Source: Dichetophora obliterata (lineage: Eukaryota > Arthropoda > Insecta > Diptera > Sciomyzidae). From it: a DNA stretch of 64,000 nucleotides. The notes below the pieces were generated by a model, which made no database searches, had not been told where the DNA came from, and saw only the letters and a list, made by a program, of their open reading frames with translations. The translations under genes and the position numbers were made by a program. The DNA lies in the NCBI GenBank assembly GCA_963920525.1, contig OY986438.1, positions 122,054,920 through 122,118,919 of the forward strand, given 5' to 3'. Positions 1 to 11,578 of the stretch are shown here, one piece after another (position 1 is the first letter of the stretch; each line of letters starts with the position of its first letter).

Positions 1-530
1 TTGGCAATGTACAATTTTTTTAAATGCAGAAACTTTTTTTAATCTTTTTAAAATCAAATAATGCTATTTAGACTTTGTGAAAAGTTATACATACCTTTAA
101 AGTACTCACGTTAGAAATAAAATACTAAACATTTATTTCAGCAATTGAATAATTTTATTTAAATTTAAAAACACTTCTAGCTAATACATTAATCAAAACT
201 ATACTTATCTAAACAATATTTCAAAAAGATTTAAACTTTTTAATTTTTATCACGTTTATTTTGTTAAATTTTTTTCTCTGATAAATTAAGCGAGGTTTCA
301 TTTTATCTTTCTTAACTAGAAACTAAAAATAAAATTTCTAACTTATGCATAATAAGCTAAAGTTAAACTAATTGAGTTGGGTAAGCAAACTAAAAAAAAA
401 AAACTAAAACAGACTAGAATTTTTTAAAGTAACAAAAAAGCAAGCATTTTTGCGTATCCACATCATTCAAACACACACAAACCCACACAAGTTTCAGCAA
501 GTTGCTTTCGCTTAGAGACCGGAAGTAAAT
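1..530. other. AT-rich 3' flank of the minus-strand exon
   Basis: No coding sequence is seen. Read on the minus strand this lies downstream of the stop codon at 531-533. It holds possible AATAAA polyadenylation signals, seen as TTTATT on the plus strand at 255-260, 154-159 and 132-137. A 3' UTR is therefore plausible but not proven. Confidence 0.35.
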
Positions 531-995
531 TTAATCCAGTGACAAAATGGACTCTATGCTGTTGCGGTTCCGCGCCTGCAGCTGTGGACCACCGAGGTAA
601 CTAATTGGATTCGCAAATTGTCGATGGCATTCGTCGATGTAGGCGGGTGCAACCTGCGTTCGTGGATTTGGTTTCATTACAAATGGTGCAACGGCAACAT
701 TGGCTATTTCGGTGGAAAACTGCAGCGTTGGAATAAGTGTTGGTGTAGTTGTTGTGGACACTGGTACAGCAGCATCTATTAGAAAAGTCGGTTTGGACTT
801 GTAGGCAGCGTTCTCAACCGGTGGGTCCTTAAAGCGTACATTTGCATTGATACCACGTTGTCGGGCTCTGCGATGTGGCATAGAGCGTAGCTGTTGGTTA
901 TCTTTTTTTAGAGGCACCGCGGTGACAGCTTGAGAAGACTGGTGTGCACGTTCATCATTATCATCGGCTATTTTAGGCTCCATCATCAAGTCGAG
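531..995 (-). CDS. Probable 3'-terminal coding exon of an unidentified host gene
   Basis: The minus strand is open for 154 codons before a TAA stop at 531-533. Composition is complex and unlike the AT-rich surroundings: a charged, basic N-terminal part (motif RRARQRG), a Pro/Thr/Val-rich middle (STTTTPTLIPTL) and a C-terminus ending NRNSIESILSLD. A CTAAC branch-point-like motif and a CAG acceptor just above 995 suggest that this is the last exon of a spliced gene in phase 0, so the in-frame ATGs near 986 need not be starts. No domain, signal peptide or membrane segment is seen. It resembles a cytoplasmic tail, but I do not recognise the protein. Coding status is fairly likely; identity is unknown. 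Confidence 0.55.
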   Translation of the reverse strand, partial: LDLMMEPKIADDNDERAHQSSQAVTAVPLKKDNQQLRSMPHRRARQRGINANVRFKDPPVENAAYKSKPTFLIDAAVPVSTTTTPTLIPTLQFSTEIANVAVAPFVMKPNPRTQVAPAYIDECHRQFANPISYLGGPQLQARNRNSIESILSLD

Positions 996-1410
996 CTGCT
1001 TGGAATGGCATGCATGTTAGTGGTAAAAGAGGGTGGTTATAGGTTTTTTTTTTCAAAAATTTTAGAGGAGAGTGCAAATTTGTTAAGCTAGGTCATCAGT
1101 TTGTGTGTATTTCTTTAGGTTTAAAGCGAGATATATTTTTGAATGCGAAAAATTAGGAATTTTTCCAAAATTAGGGGAAAAAATGTAGAGTTTTAGTGTT
1201 TAAACGAAAAGAAAAAGAAATTTTAAATTTAATGTTATTTTAAATATATGTTTATTTATGTTAAACATTTATAATGTGTGCAACCAACACCAATTCGGAG
1301 GGTAAGATACTTATGTGATATGTAAATATCTATGAGTAAGAATATTCCAACATGTCTTTAGGTGGATATCAATTAAAATAAATTAATAAAAATACACGAA
1401 TAATTATATA
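996..1410. other. Intron-like, no gene seen
   Basis: AT-rich sequence upstream (minus strand) of the putative acceptor. Nothing further is supported. Confidence 0.4.
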
Positions 1411-1582
1411 CCGGGGAATCGGAAAAGGGACTTTTTATTTTTAAGATAAAGTTCAAAGACATTTTTTAAAATTTTTAATGCCAAGTTGTTCATCAACCGT
1501 CAATAGTCATGAGTGTAAAAAAATTATGTGATATCTTTATCTGCTATCTTAAAAATGAAAACTCCCTTTTCCGATTCCCCGG
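1411..1582. mobile_element. Short foldback MITE with CCGGGGAATCGG ends
   Basis: The ends are inverted copies beginning CCGGGGAATCGGAAAAGGGA. The match continues for about 35 bp into TTTTTAAGATA-like sequence, leaving a loop of about 90 bp. There is no coding capacity. The target duplication is not clear. Confidence 0.7.
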
Positions 1583-2216
1583 GAAAATCATTCAGAATTG
1601 GTCTGATTAAAAAGCTGTGATTGGAAAAGCTGTGAAAATAAAAAATTATTTGGTACAAGACATCAATAATAAATTTTTTACAGAAAACATATACATATTA
1701 CTGATAAAATTAAGTTTTGAAAGGACTTTCAAAAGCTGACAAACAAAAGGAAATTTATAATATTCTTTTTATTTTATAAAAAATTTCGGAATTCATTTAC
1801 TTATTTTTTAAACTACAGAAAGCTTAAAATTCATATTTTAAATGTATTTCAGCAAACTAAAGCTTTTCTATATGACTTCGCTATTTATTATGTTGATTTG
1901 ATATGATTAAAATACAAATAATAATCAGATGAAAATGAAATTTGGATATGTCATAACTAGGGATCCGATTTTTATGCAAAACACATAAAAAAGTAGTGTC
2001 AAAAATCGAAAATATATAAATTTTATGCAAAACTGTAACACATTCTGATCAAAAATGTTTATTTAATCAATATTTTTAGAAAATACAATTATTGTTGCTA
2101 TCCTATATTTACACTGGATTTGATTTAAAAATGATTTTGCATAAAAATCCGATCCCCAGAACAGACAAAATTTGAGGGAACACGTTTTTTTTTAACCATT
2201 TTGCTTAAAAGATAAT

Positions 2217-2352
2217 GGCCCATTATCATAGTCAAAATAAAGTCGACATTAAATTTAGTGCAAGCTTTTTGACAACATATTATATTGAAAAATTGTCAAA
2301 AATGCTTATACTAAATTTAAAATCGACTTTATTATGACTATGATGATAGGCC
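2217..2352. repeat. Inverted repeat / small foldback element
   Basis: Arms of about 57 bp run from GGCCcATTATCATAGTC on the left to GACTATGATGATAGGCC on the right. They include an ATAAAGTCGA/TCGACTTTAT core and are separated by about 20 bp. It looks like a very short MITE. Confidence 0.65.
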
Positions 2353-2420
2353 AATGGCTCTAAACTCAATTTACTAGCAAAACTGATTTTCCCCCATACA
2401 AATTGTATGGGAAAAGTGGA

Positions 2421-2477
2421 AAATGAACTCGCGACCTCTAAACCTTTACCAATTGAGATGCGCTTCCCAGAGGGTGT
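2421..2477 (-). repeat. tRNA-like SINE head (degenerate)
   Basis: On the minus strand the stretch contains a box-A-like CTCAATTGGTAAAG and, 15-20 bases later, a degenerate box-B-like GCGAGTTCATTTT. This is the layout of a tRNA-derived SINE promoter. It does not fold as a full tRNA by eye. Confidence 0.35.
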
Positions 2478-2599
2478 TTCTAAGGTCAAATGGAAGTGGA
2501 AAAGCCGCGGACATCAAACACGATTTGTTTTTTGTCCCACCCTAATATATATCCTCAACTTTAAGTCTGTTTTTGAAAATTTAGAAAAATACAAGTAGT

Positions 2600-3186
2600 T
2601 TTGATTTTATTAACATCTAAAAATCACTTTAATATTGAACGAAATTTTAGCACTTTTAGATGTTTTCTTTGATCGCTATTGTTCCCAACCATGCAATAGG
2701 TATGATCATGGATGTGAAGCTATCTTGTTTATTTTTTTTAAAAAAAATTTAGCTGTCGATAACACAGTACGACAAAATCAATCGCGTCGGAAGCGAATTT
2801 CATCTGGGGGGGCAGTACAAATGGGGGGGCAGTACAAATGGTGGTGCAAAAAAAGTTCACCAAAATTTCTTCACATGAAACATGAAGAAGAGAGAAAGAA
2901 GAGGAAAATATATAATACAAAAATATTATCGTTGTAAAAAAACTGATATTGTGAATAACTTTTCCTTTTAAATTGTTTATCTAGCTAAAAAAGTGGGGGG
3001 CAACTGCCCACCTTGGCCCCCGCTTCCGACGCCAATGGACAAAATCAAATTTTTTTGAGTACACATGAGAAATGTTAATAGAATATGAAAAAAAGGCTTA
3101 AAATAAAGAAATACGTGTCTCGGCGTTTTGCTGTAGCACGTCAGAATTTTGAGAAAATTGATTTTTAAGTTTCGAAGGACCGTGGA
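2600..3186. other. No gene supported
   Basis: AT-rich sequence. It includes a short direct duplication of a G-rich GGGGGGGCAGTACAAATG-like segment near 2804-2842. Short open frames here have no recognisable content. Confidence 0.4.
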
Positions 3187-3662
3187 GGTTCACTTGTAAT
3201 GTAATACTATTATAAAAAGTTCTATAAAAACAGAATGGGTGAACCGATTTTAATGCTTGAGCCAGTTTTGAAAAGGGAATTAAATTTGAATTTTTTTTTA
3301 TTAAAAAACAATTTTTTTCTCCTCTAGATGGCGCTTTAATTTTCATGTTAATTTAAAAAATAACCAAAATTGTACGAAATTCATAAAAATATCGCTGAAT
3401 CAAGCGGTTCCCTGCTAGCGAACCACATTTTACTTTAGTTATTGGATTTCAAATTAACAACATTGTATTTTTAATGAATTTCGTACATTTTTGGTTATTT
3501 TTTAACTTTACATGAAAATTAAAGCGCTATCTAGTGAAGAAAAAAATCATTTATTTATAAAAAAAATCCATATTTAATTTCCTTTTCAAAACTGGCTCAA
3601 GCATTAAAATCGGTTCACTCATTCACAGAACTTTTTATAATAGTATTACATTACCAGTGAAC
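3187..3662. mobile_element. Foldback element with about 200-bp arms
   Basis: The left arm, about 3187-3390, begins GGTTCACTTGTAATGTAATA. The right arm, about 3466-3662, is its reverse complement with scattered mismatches and short gaps. The spacer is about 75 bp. No transposase is encoded. It looks like a non-autonomous DNA element; the target duplication was not identified. Confidence 0.75.
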
Positions 3663-3809
3663 TTAAATTACGTCAGAGTTGCAGCAAAGAGTAAGCTCTT
3701 AACAAATGAAATAAATGTACATGCCTAAATGCTCACAAGCCCAATCAAATAATGTATTTACACTAGTAAGCCCGTGTTTCGTTAAAACGCCAAAATCAAA
3801 TATACCTAG

Positions 3810-5899
3810 CAGAGTGGCCCTTATTTTTTTTCGAAAGTAACACTTTGCCGGCCAGAGTTTTATTCCTTTACTATACAGAAGCAAGCAGTGAAATTTTCAG
3901 AAAAAAATATTGATATTTAAAAGTGCCGCTTGCAACCTTAGTTGAAAATCTGATTTATATGGGGAAAAAGTGCTCCTTTTTCTAAAAAATCCCAATGACT
4001 TTTTTTAAGTGCATATTTAAAAAAAACTGGTACACGTCTCGTATTTGATTTAATTTTTCTTCAAAATGTGCACTCAAACATGGAAATTAGACAAAAACTA
4101 CTAGAGTTGTGATTTTTACTTTTCGAAAAAAATCTAATATTTTTCCTTGTTGTTTTAAAAAAAATCACAAAAATCCAAATTTAATTGAAATGTTGTGGAA
4201 ATATTTTCTTAAACTACATTCAAAATAGATACAAAAATTGTAAGATTACGTTAAGTAACCTGCTCGTTATGAAATTTTTCGGTAGAAGTGTACCTGTACC
4301 GGTAGAAGTGTTCAGTGGAAATTTCGAGTTTGGGTATTTTTACGAAAAAAATTCAAAAAAATTTAAAATTCCAGGTTTCGAAAAATCACCGAGAAATTGA
4401 TTAAGGATAGTTGTGAGCTATTTTGTGCAAAAAATCAAAAAACCAAAATTCGGATATCACAGTTATAGCTATTGAAACTTGACTTTTTTTCCAAAAATTT
4501 TCAAAGTGCCTGTTTCTGGCACTTCGAACACAAGAAAATTTATACAAAGTCGGAAAAACTATGTTTCTCACTTAAAATGACTTCAATAATTTTTTAAAAA
4601 TATATATGATTTTATTTAGGAAAATTTTTGGATTTCTAGGGATGCCTACATATCTTACCCTGGTTTTAGTGTAAAAAAAATGCAAAAAACCCTAAAAACC
4701 AACAAATTAAATTTTTCACCACTGCCCGTTGGATGTCGAACTAAATTGGCACTGCACTGTCTTGAAATTTATTTATTTAGGCATCAGTTAAAATTCACTC
4801 ACCAGAAGAAGAAAAATTTGTGCGTTTATCATAGGTTTTTATGTAAATGCCTTGTTAAAATGTGCAACACAAAAAATTTTGATTTCGATTTTTTAAATCA
4901 CCAAAAATTAAAAAAAAATTCTTAAGTAAAAAACAAATAAACGGCAGATAGTGAAAGCTTAACACAATATACAAAGAATTGGAAAGTTGTGAAAATTAAA
5001 TATGTTGGTTTTTTGGAGTTTTTTGTATATTTTTTACCTTAAATCAAGGTATAATATGTTGGCATCCCTGGTATCCAAATTTTTTTCTAAAAAAAAGCAT
5101 TTATATATTTTTAAGATTATTGAAGTCATTTTAAGTGAGAAACATAGTTTTTCCGATTTTTTATAAATTTTCTTGTGTTCGAAGTGCCAGAAACAGGCAC
5201 TTTAGAAAAAAAGACAAGTTTCAATAGCTATAACTTTGATATCCGAATTTTGGTTTTTTTTAATTTCTTGCACAAAATAGCTCAGCTCACAGATACCCTT
5301 AATCTATTTCTCGGGGATTTTTTCAAAACTTACATTTTTAAATTTTTTGGAATTTTTTTCGTAAAAATAACCAAACTCGAAATTTCCAAAAAGGTACACT
5401 TCAATTAAAAAATTTCCCTAAATAATCCCACAATTTTTTGTATATGTTTGAAATATAGTTTAAGAAAATATTTCCTCGAAATTTCAGTGAAATTTTTTGC
5501 TAATTTGGATTATTCCGGTTTCATTCGGTTTCTTTTTCTGATACAACAAGGAAAAAAAATAGATTTTTTTCGAAAATTTAAAAATAACATTTCTGTTAGT
5601 TTTTGTCTAGTTTTCATGTTTGAAATAACATTTTAAAGAAAAATAAGATAAAAAACGAGATGCGTATAATTTTTTTAAATTTATGCACTTAAAAAAAAAG
5701 TTATTGGGATATTTTAGAAAAAATAGCACTTTTTTCCCATATAAATCAGATTTTCAACTTAAGGTCGCAAGTGAAACGTTTAATTATTAATACTTTTTCC
5801 TGAAATTTTCCGAATATAATTTTGACATGATAAGAGGCAAATGAGGCCACTGCACATATTCAATTTATAAAAATTCCCGTACAGTTAAGGACCACCCTA
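3810..5899. mobile_element. Giant foldback element, hAT-like ends, 8-bp target duplication
   Basis: The 8-bp direct repeat ATACCTAG occurs at 3802-3809 and again at 5900-5907. Between the copies the termini are inverted: CAGAGTGGCCCTTA on the left, and the right end reads TAGGGTGGTCCTTA on the other strand. From about 3885 to 4712 the sequence is repeated in inverted orientation at about 5003-5815, so two arms of about 0.8 kb flank a spacer of about 290 bp. An 8-bp duplication with CAG-type ends fits the hAT superfamily. No transposase is present, and the short frames inside are mirror images of each other without coding content. If transcribed, the RNA would fold into a very long hairpin. 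Confidence 0.8.
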
Positions 5900-5907
5900 A
5901 TACCTAG

Positions 5908-6836
5908 TTTTATTTTTTTGGTATTCATTAGGACAGTTTACTTTTTCTTAACATATTTCTGTGAAAACTTTATTAGAAGTTGTAAAACCGACATTGTTAG
6001 TTAGGATGCGCTGCCTACTACTTTCTTAAAAAAAATTGAGTTTAATTTTTCTAAAACGGGTTTTAATTTATATCATCCAAGAGACAATAACTTTATGCGA
6101 AAAACTCTAGAAATTAGATCAGGCTTAAAGCATGGGTTTTCACCTGGGCTCAAATTTGCTTTGATTGCAAGTAAAAGTGAAGAATAAATAAGGCTTTCCA
6201 ATTGTACGAACAATACTCATCGCATTTAAATAGTTGAAATGGAAATATCTATAGATGCCTTGGAATGGTATTGGAAAGATGAACTATTTACCCACACGAA
6301 GTCCTCAGTTTCGATTTAACATCATCATTAAGGTTTTAATACTGCTTAGCTCGAAGAAGCTGCTGTTGTGAATATTAACAACCCATGCCAAGTAAAGCTT
6401 TTGGGATCCATGAAGAGTACTTAATTCTTCCTGTAGAGCTAAACGATATGAAGTATATTGTAGTTGAGTTAAATTGTTTCTCACTGCTGTTGAGTGGTCT
6501 CCACACGAAGAGAATAAACATAGTTGCAACAACCATGCTTTAAGAGGATCATAGTATGATTCGGATTATGATTATTGCTAACATGTTCTTAAACATATAA
6601 TATTTTCTTTGATCATGATAAAATGATTACAACAACTATATTTAGAAAAGGAACTTTTATGCAGGAACCAAAATAAATATTATTGAAACAATCATTATTC
6701 TCTTATTGGGTCGAAAATAGAATGATTGCAACAACTATATTATGAATTTATTTTTAGGATCCAGAATATTATTGAAACAATAATTTTATTTTTTTTATTT
6801 TCATGCACTCCAATTTCCACAGCTATTAATATATCT
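5908..6836. other. No gene supported
   Basis: AT-rich sequence. A motif (ATGATTACAACAACTATAT, then ATTATTGAAACAAT) occurs twice about 100 bp apart between 6620 and 6790, which suggests a diverged tandem duplication. Confidence 0.35.
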
Positions 6837-6972
6837 CCAGAGGTTTGCCATTGTCTGGGCTGAACAGAAATATTAATTCAATTGAAAAATCATTTGGTAA
6901 AATTTTCTGTCCGAGCGTGGCTTTTTCGCTTACGAGCCACGCACACTACCAGTAGGCCACCGCCGCTACTAC
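6837..6972 (-). repeat. tRNA-derived SINE, truncated (copy 1 of the main family)
   Basis: It shares GAGGTTTGCCATTGTCTG and the ATTAATTCAATTGAAAAA segment with the copies at 30845-31180 and 54228-54468. The tRNA-like head lies at the right end on the minus strand (GTGGCCTACTGGTAGTGTGC). The 3' body is missing. Confidence 0.65.
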
Positions 6973-7596
6973 CGTTCGCCTGACTAATGCCATTCATAAA
7001 CATGGTACATTAAGTGCATTGTCATAAAAATAGCAATATGTGTGAAAAACAAAATATGGTCAGAATTGCGAAATATATTTACGGTAAATAGAAATATGTT
7101 TGCTACAATTAAAGTCGAAAATGTCACTTTTCTGCGTGCTGTTTTTAGGATAAGGCGATTTAAAACAAAACACAATAATTGAACAGTTGATAAACGAAAC
7201 GGCACATAACCAGGAATCAATAAAACTTATTGCGTCTGAATGAAGTGAAAGTTTTTCCTGCAAACTTTTTAGACACAATAAATTCTTTCGATTTTTGGTT
7301 ATGTTCTGCTTCGTTTGCCAACAATCAAAGAATTGTTCAGACAAACATTCAAAATTCTAATATGTTTGTCTCTATAATAATATTCACATTTATCATGATT
7401 GACAGAACTACAACATTTTTGTTGCAACTAATAGTTGAGGCAATCATAGTATGTTGACGATTTCAACTTTGTTATGATTTCAACTATAATGTTATTTTTG
7501 GTACCATTATTAGTAAATAATGACTTTATTAAGGCAAGAATTTGTGTTTGCAGCAATAGTACAATAATTTTAGTAAAAAAATTATTATTGCAGTAA
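6973..7596. other. No gene supported
   Basis: AT-rich sequence between the SINE and the Helitron-like fragment. It may be decayed helitron sequence, but nothing recognisable was found. Confidence 0.3.
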
Positions 7597-7809
7597 TCAT
7601 GTCTCAACCATGTCTTTTCTCTGCGTGCAGCATGAACTATACCAACCTTCATCACTAAGCGGAAAGATAAAAGGATATGCCATGAGATCAACACATGAAT
7701 GCTGGCAACCTAAGCTTCGAAAACCTCCATCAACAGGATGTATAATTAGGTCGCACTCCCCAACTGGACATCCGCCGCCTGCTCTAAAAACTGCTGCAAC
7801 ATCATTTCC
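7597..7809 (-). pseudogene. Helitron/helentron Rep-helicase protein fragment (Helitron-like N domain)
   Basis: The minus-strand frame reads DVAAVFRAGGGCPVGEC, then DLIIHPVDGGF, then DLMAYPFIFPLSDEGWYS. This is the conserved pattern of the Helitron-like N domain, in which an 'R/DIIIH...G' strand is followed by 'YPLLFP.GEDGWH'. The domain precedes the rolling-circle Rep nuclease in Helitron transposases. Only about 70 codons remain, bounded by stops on both sides, so it is a relic. Rep and helicase parts are absent here. Related remains of the other end of such a protein lie at 48.6-50.0 kb in the same orientation, but there is no evidence that both come from one insertion. Confidence 0.7.
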
Positions 7810-8055
7810 TTAAAATTAAACGTCAGCTACAAATGAAACGGCAAATTAGAATGTCGTTCATCAGCGAAATTTACATGACCAGTCAGCGAAAATGATCAGC
7901 TTAACATTTTTGTGTTGCGACATCTCAAGTTGACCTCAGATGCAAGTTGTAACGTTGCGAAAAATTTGCGCAAAAGGATTTTTACTTTATAGTAAATTAA
8001 ATATAATTACAGAGTACATAAATAATAATAGTCTTAATAGTTCAATAAATTTTTT

Positions 8056-10061
8056 CTATACTATTCTATACTATTCTTTGCTATGTTTTCTCAGTCTGTA
8101 CCATATAGTCTCAAATTGGCGAAAAATTCTGCGTACCCTTGGTACACAAAGGATTAAAAGACTCTTCGCAACAATAGGAATAGGGCAGGGAAGAAATATG
8201 TTTGTAGTTTTGACTCAAATGACCTAGAAACATACAAACGTTTGTTTCTGGAATTTGAGAATTGCTCAGCTGCATTATATAATGAGTATTTGGATAATAT
8301 GAAGCTGAGTATTTTGTCTGATCCAAGAAAATTTTTGGGATTTATTAATGTTAAGAAGAAGACTGATGGATTTCCTTCTTCTTTCAAACTTCAGGATGGA
8401 TTTACTGACGATTCCACCATTATTTGTGGCTTATTTGCCAATCTTTTTAAGGAATCATTTTGTTCAGATTCTTTTAATCCTGATTTAGCGTATTTTGATT
8501 ATATGAACAACGCATCCAGAGTTTCTTTGGGGCATATATCTTTTACCTCAGAGGATATTTTTAAGTATATTGAATCAATCGATGAGGATTTTAGCGCTGG
8601 ACCAGATGGAATTCCTGCCGCAGTGTTAATACAATGCGGCTCCATGTTATGTCAGCCACTTTCGTTACTTTTTAATAAATCAATTAATGAAAGTAATTTT
8701 CCTTTTTTTTGGAAAAATCTTATATCAGTTCTATTTACAAAAAAGGTTGCAGGAATGACGTCACTAATTATAGGCCTATCGCTAAATTGTCTTCGATTCC
8801 TAAACTTTTTGAGCGAATGGTGTACGATCGAGTGAAAATTCACTGTGGGCAAGTCATGACAACTCGTCAGCATGGTTTTGTTACTGGCAGATCCACTGTG
8901 TCTAATATCCTTGATTTCACTACATTCTGCTTAAAATCTATTGATTCTGGTAGCCAAGTCGATTGTATTTACATTGACTTTAGCAAAGCATTTGATAAAT
9001 TACCACATAATCTAATTTTATTTAAACTTAAATTAATGGGATTTCCACAATATTTTGTAAACTGGATCAAATCGTATTTGATGGAGCGATCTTATCAAAT
9101 ACGGTTCCGAGGCGTGTTGTCTTCTGAATTTGTTGCAGAATCGTGTTTTCCTCAAGGAAGCCACCTGGGTCCACTTCTGTTTATTTTGGCAATTAATGAT
9201 GTTACCCACGTCATCAAACACTCTCATTTGCTTATTTATGCAGATGATATGAAAATATACAGAACAATTGATTCTAATGACAATTCAGACCTGCTCCAGT
9301 TAGACTTGAACTCCTTTGAGGTTTGGTGTTCTAAAAATAACATGTTTTTAAATCCAGATAAATGCCAAACTATGACCTTTTCGCGTAAAAGGAACAATTT
9401 TATTTTTGATTACAAAATTAAAGATACTGCTTTAAGTCGTGTAACTACCGTCAAAGACCTTGGTATATGCATGGATTCTAAATTGTCGTTTAAAATGCAT
9501 ATTGATACAATTTGTAAAAAAGCGTCTTCTATGCTTGGTTTTATAAAACGGTGGGCCAAAGAGTTTGATAGCTTAATAACGACTACAACTCTGTATTATT
9601 CAATCGTGCGTCCTCACTTGGAGTACGCAAGTCAAGTATGGTCCCCACATTACAATGTGCATGTTGATCGTATAGAAAGAATTCAAAAACGTTTTGTTCG
9701 GTTTGCTCTAAGATGCTTGAGTGGAACTGACTCATTTAACCTTCCTCCATATGAGGATCGTTTGAAATTATTAAAAATGCAATCTTTAAGTGAGAGAAGA
9801 AAATCTGCTGATATCGTCTACTTACACCAACTCATAACTGGTGTATTCGACTCTCCAGAGCTTCTTTCTCTTTTAAATTTTAACACTAACCGTAGAAGCA
9901 GTAGAAACTCTAACTTGATTTATTTACCATTTAGTAGAACAAATTATATGTTAACTGCTCCATTAAATCGCATGAGTACCTTTGTTAACAACTGTAACGT
10001 GTTTGATGTTAACTTGTCGAAAGGTCAATTCAAAAGTAGATTGAAAACTAATGAAGGATAA
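8056..10061 (+). pseudogene. Non-LTR retrotransposon reverse transcriptase, 5'-truncated with frameshift
   Basis: A linker (PWYTKD, then a TAA in frame, then KTLRNNRNRAGKKY) leads into an RT domain. Motifs in order are: GPDGIPAAVL; NYRPIAKLSSIPKLFERMV; QHGFVTGRSTVSNI; IYIDFSKAFDKLPH; CFPQGSHLGPLLFILAIND; and the catalytic LLIYADDMKIY. A long C-terminal region with PHLEYASQVW and IQKRFVRFAL follows. One frameshift lies near 8712-8718, in the T/A-rich run just before the NYRP motif, and one nonsense codon lies near 8153. The APE endonuclease is missing, so the copy is 5'-truncated, as is usual for target-primed integration. The family resembles CR1/L2/Jockey-type elements; the exact clade is not determined. 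The RT of the minus-strand fragment at 19558-20400 is of the same subtype (GSHLGPLL). Confidence 0.88.
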
Positions 10062-10536
10062 GATCTATGTAAACGCATGGTTAGTTGTTATGTCTTGTGT
10101 TTGTCCCTGAGCCCAACCCATATTATGGTGGGTAAATTTTTCTCCCTTTTGGTTTTTTTTTGGACCACTTCTATCGATATCTTTGAGATATTTCAATGAT
10201 ATTTGGATTGGTTCTTAAAATGATCTATTGCGGAGAAAGTGTGAAAAAGCTGTAGTAGCTGAAGTCTATTGTTATTGCATGTTTTATATAAAAAAAGGTG
10301 TTCTGATAGCTTACGCATGATTCAAATGTCACATTCTCGATTTGCCTACGAATCTTCCAAGATTCGGGTGGCTGTTTCCGTATTGCATATAGACTTGTGC
10401 ATAAATGGGTTGTTTGCCAGGATTACTTTTGTGACAATATGATTAGAGCTCGCTTCTTAATAACTGACTATCGAAATGAAGAGCTCGACACTAAATACAT
10501 TTTTTCCTGAGTTGATCAACGTCACTACGTTCTGAT
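10062..10536. other. 3' UTR of the retrotransposon and flank
   Basis: Non-coding sequence following the RT stop codon. The exact 3' terminus of the element is not visible because there is no poly-A or clear tandem tail. Confidence 0.4.
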
Positions 10537-10821
10537 CGTGCACACCGCGTATCCGCCACTTGCACATACACACAGACTGGGATAGTAAAATTTTTCAGGA
10601 GTGCAGAAAAACTGATTTTATTATAAGCTATTGAATAGATTTTCAACTGAACTAAACATTTATTGAAATTAGATATTTGTTTTGTTCTCAAATCAGCACT
10701 TAATGAAAAATTAATATGAGTGCATCATTTAGGAATGATCAAAATTGAAATGAAATCAATTTTGGAATTTTTGCAATAAACGCGGTGTTGCAAGTGGCGG
10801 ATACGCGGTATTGCACACGCA
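10537..10821. mobile_element. Small foldback MITE
   Basis: GTGCACACCGCGTATCCGCC at 10539-10558 is inverted at about 10789-10817, where GGCGGATACGCGGTATTGCA is read on the plus strand. The arms are about 28 bp and the spacer about 220 bp. No coding sequence. Confidence 0.6.
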
Positions 10822-10889
10822 ACGACGATATAATGTTAGCATATTTAGTTTGATACCCAAATTTATTATATCATAACATAATCGGCCAA

Positions 10890-11095
10890 AATTATATCTT
10901 GCTTGTACTTTCAAAATACCTTGGAACGCCCCTGCGCAACACATTTGATGAATAGAAGCTCGATCAAAGTCCTTTCTAGGGCTGAAAATAGTCCGAATAC
11001 TTTGAAGGATTATTTTTGATTGGTTGTGATTGTTTTTAGAATTCGATCTAAAAAAGACTATGTTGAGATATATAATGTTTTTAATTTTTAATACA
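10890..11095. repeat. Dispersed repeat of which parts recur at 12409-12463 and 14430-14537
   Basis: The segment AGAAGCTCGATCAAAGTCCT (near 10955) and the following TAGTCCGAATACTTTGAAGG recur almost unchanged: the first at 12426-12462 and the second at 14431-14535. The copies cover different parts of one ancestral sequence, as expected of a fragmented mobile element. Confidence 0.6.
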
Positions 11096-11578
11096 GGAGT
11101 AAGAATATTTCTTGATTTTCAGTTGAAAAATGCTTGAACAAAAATGTTTCATTACCAGTTTCCAATTTTTTATCAAAATTTTTATGTAAATTTTTAAAAA
11201 TTAAAAAATTTTCCGACCAACAATTTAGAAATCTTCTTTCAACTGTAAGAAATCATTCCACTATCACTTTTTGATATTGAATATATCAATTCATAGTTTT
11301 TACTGTGAAATTATAAAAGATTATTCGTCAGTATAACAGTTCATAGCTATTTGTTTCAATAAAAAAAAATCGTAGAAATCTAAATTTGAAAAAATTGCGA
11401 TAAAGTGCTGTTGAAATATTTTCTGAAACAACACTTATTACAAATACAAAAAATAGCATAGGGTGCTAAAGCATAGTCTTTAGCTATTTTGTGAAAAAAA
11501 TTACAAAAACCAAAACTAGGATCAAAAAGTTATAGCTGTTCAAACTCGACTTTTTTTTACCCTAAAAAATGCACTGTT

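Noticed and set aside
2534..2552. Complete hAT-like MITE ending at CCCACCCTA
   Set aside because: Only one end was found; no matching left terminus or duplicated flank lies upstream.
4185..5636. Small protein genes inside the 2-kb foldback
   Set aside because: The open frames are mirror images across the inverted arms, are of low complexity and lack any motif.
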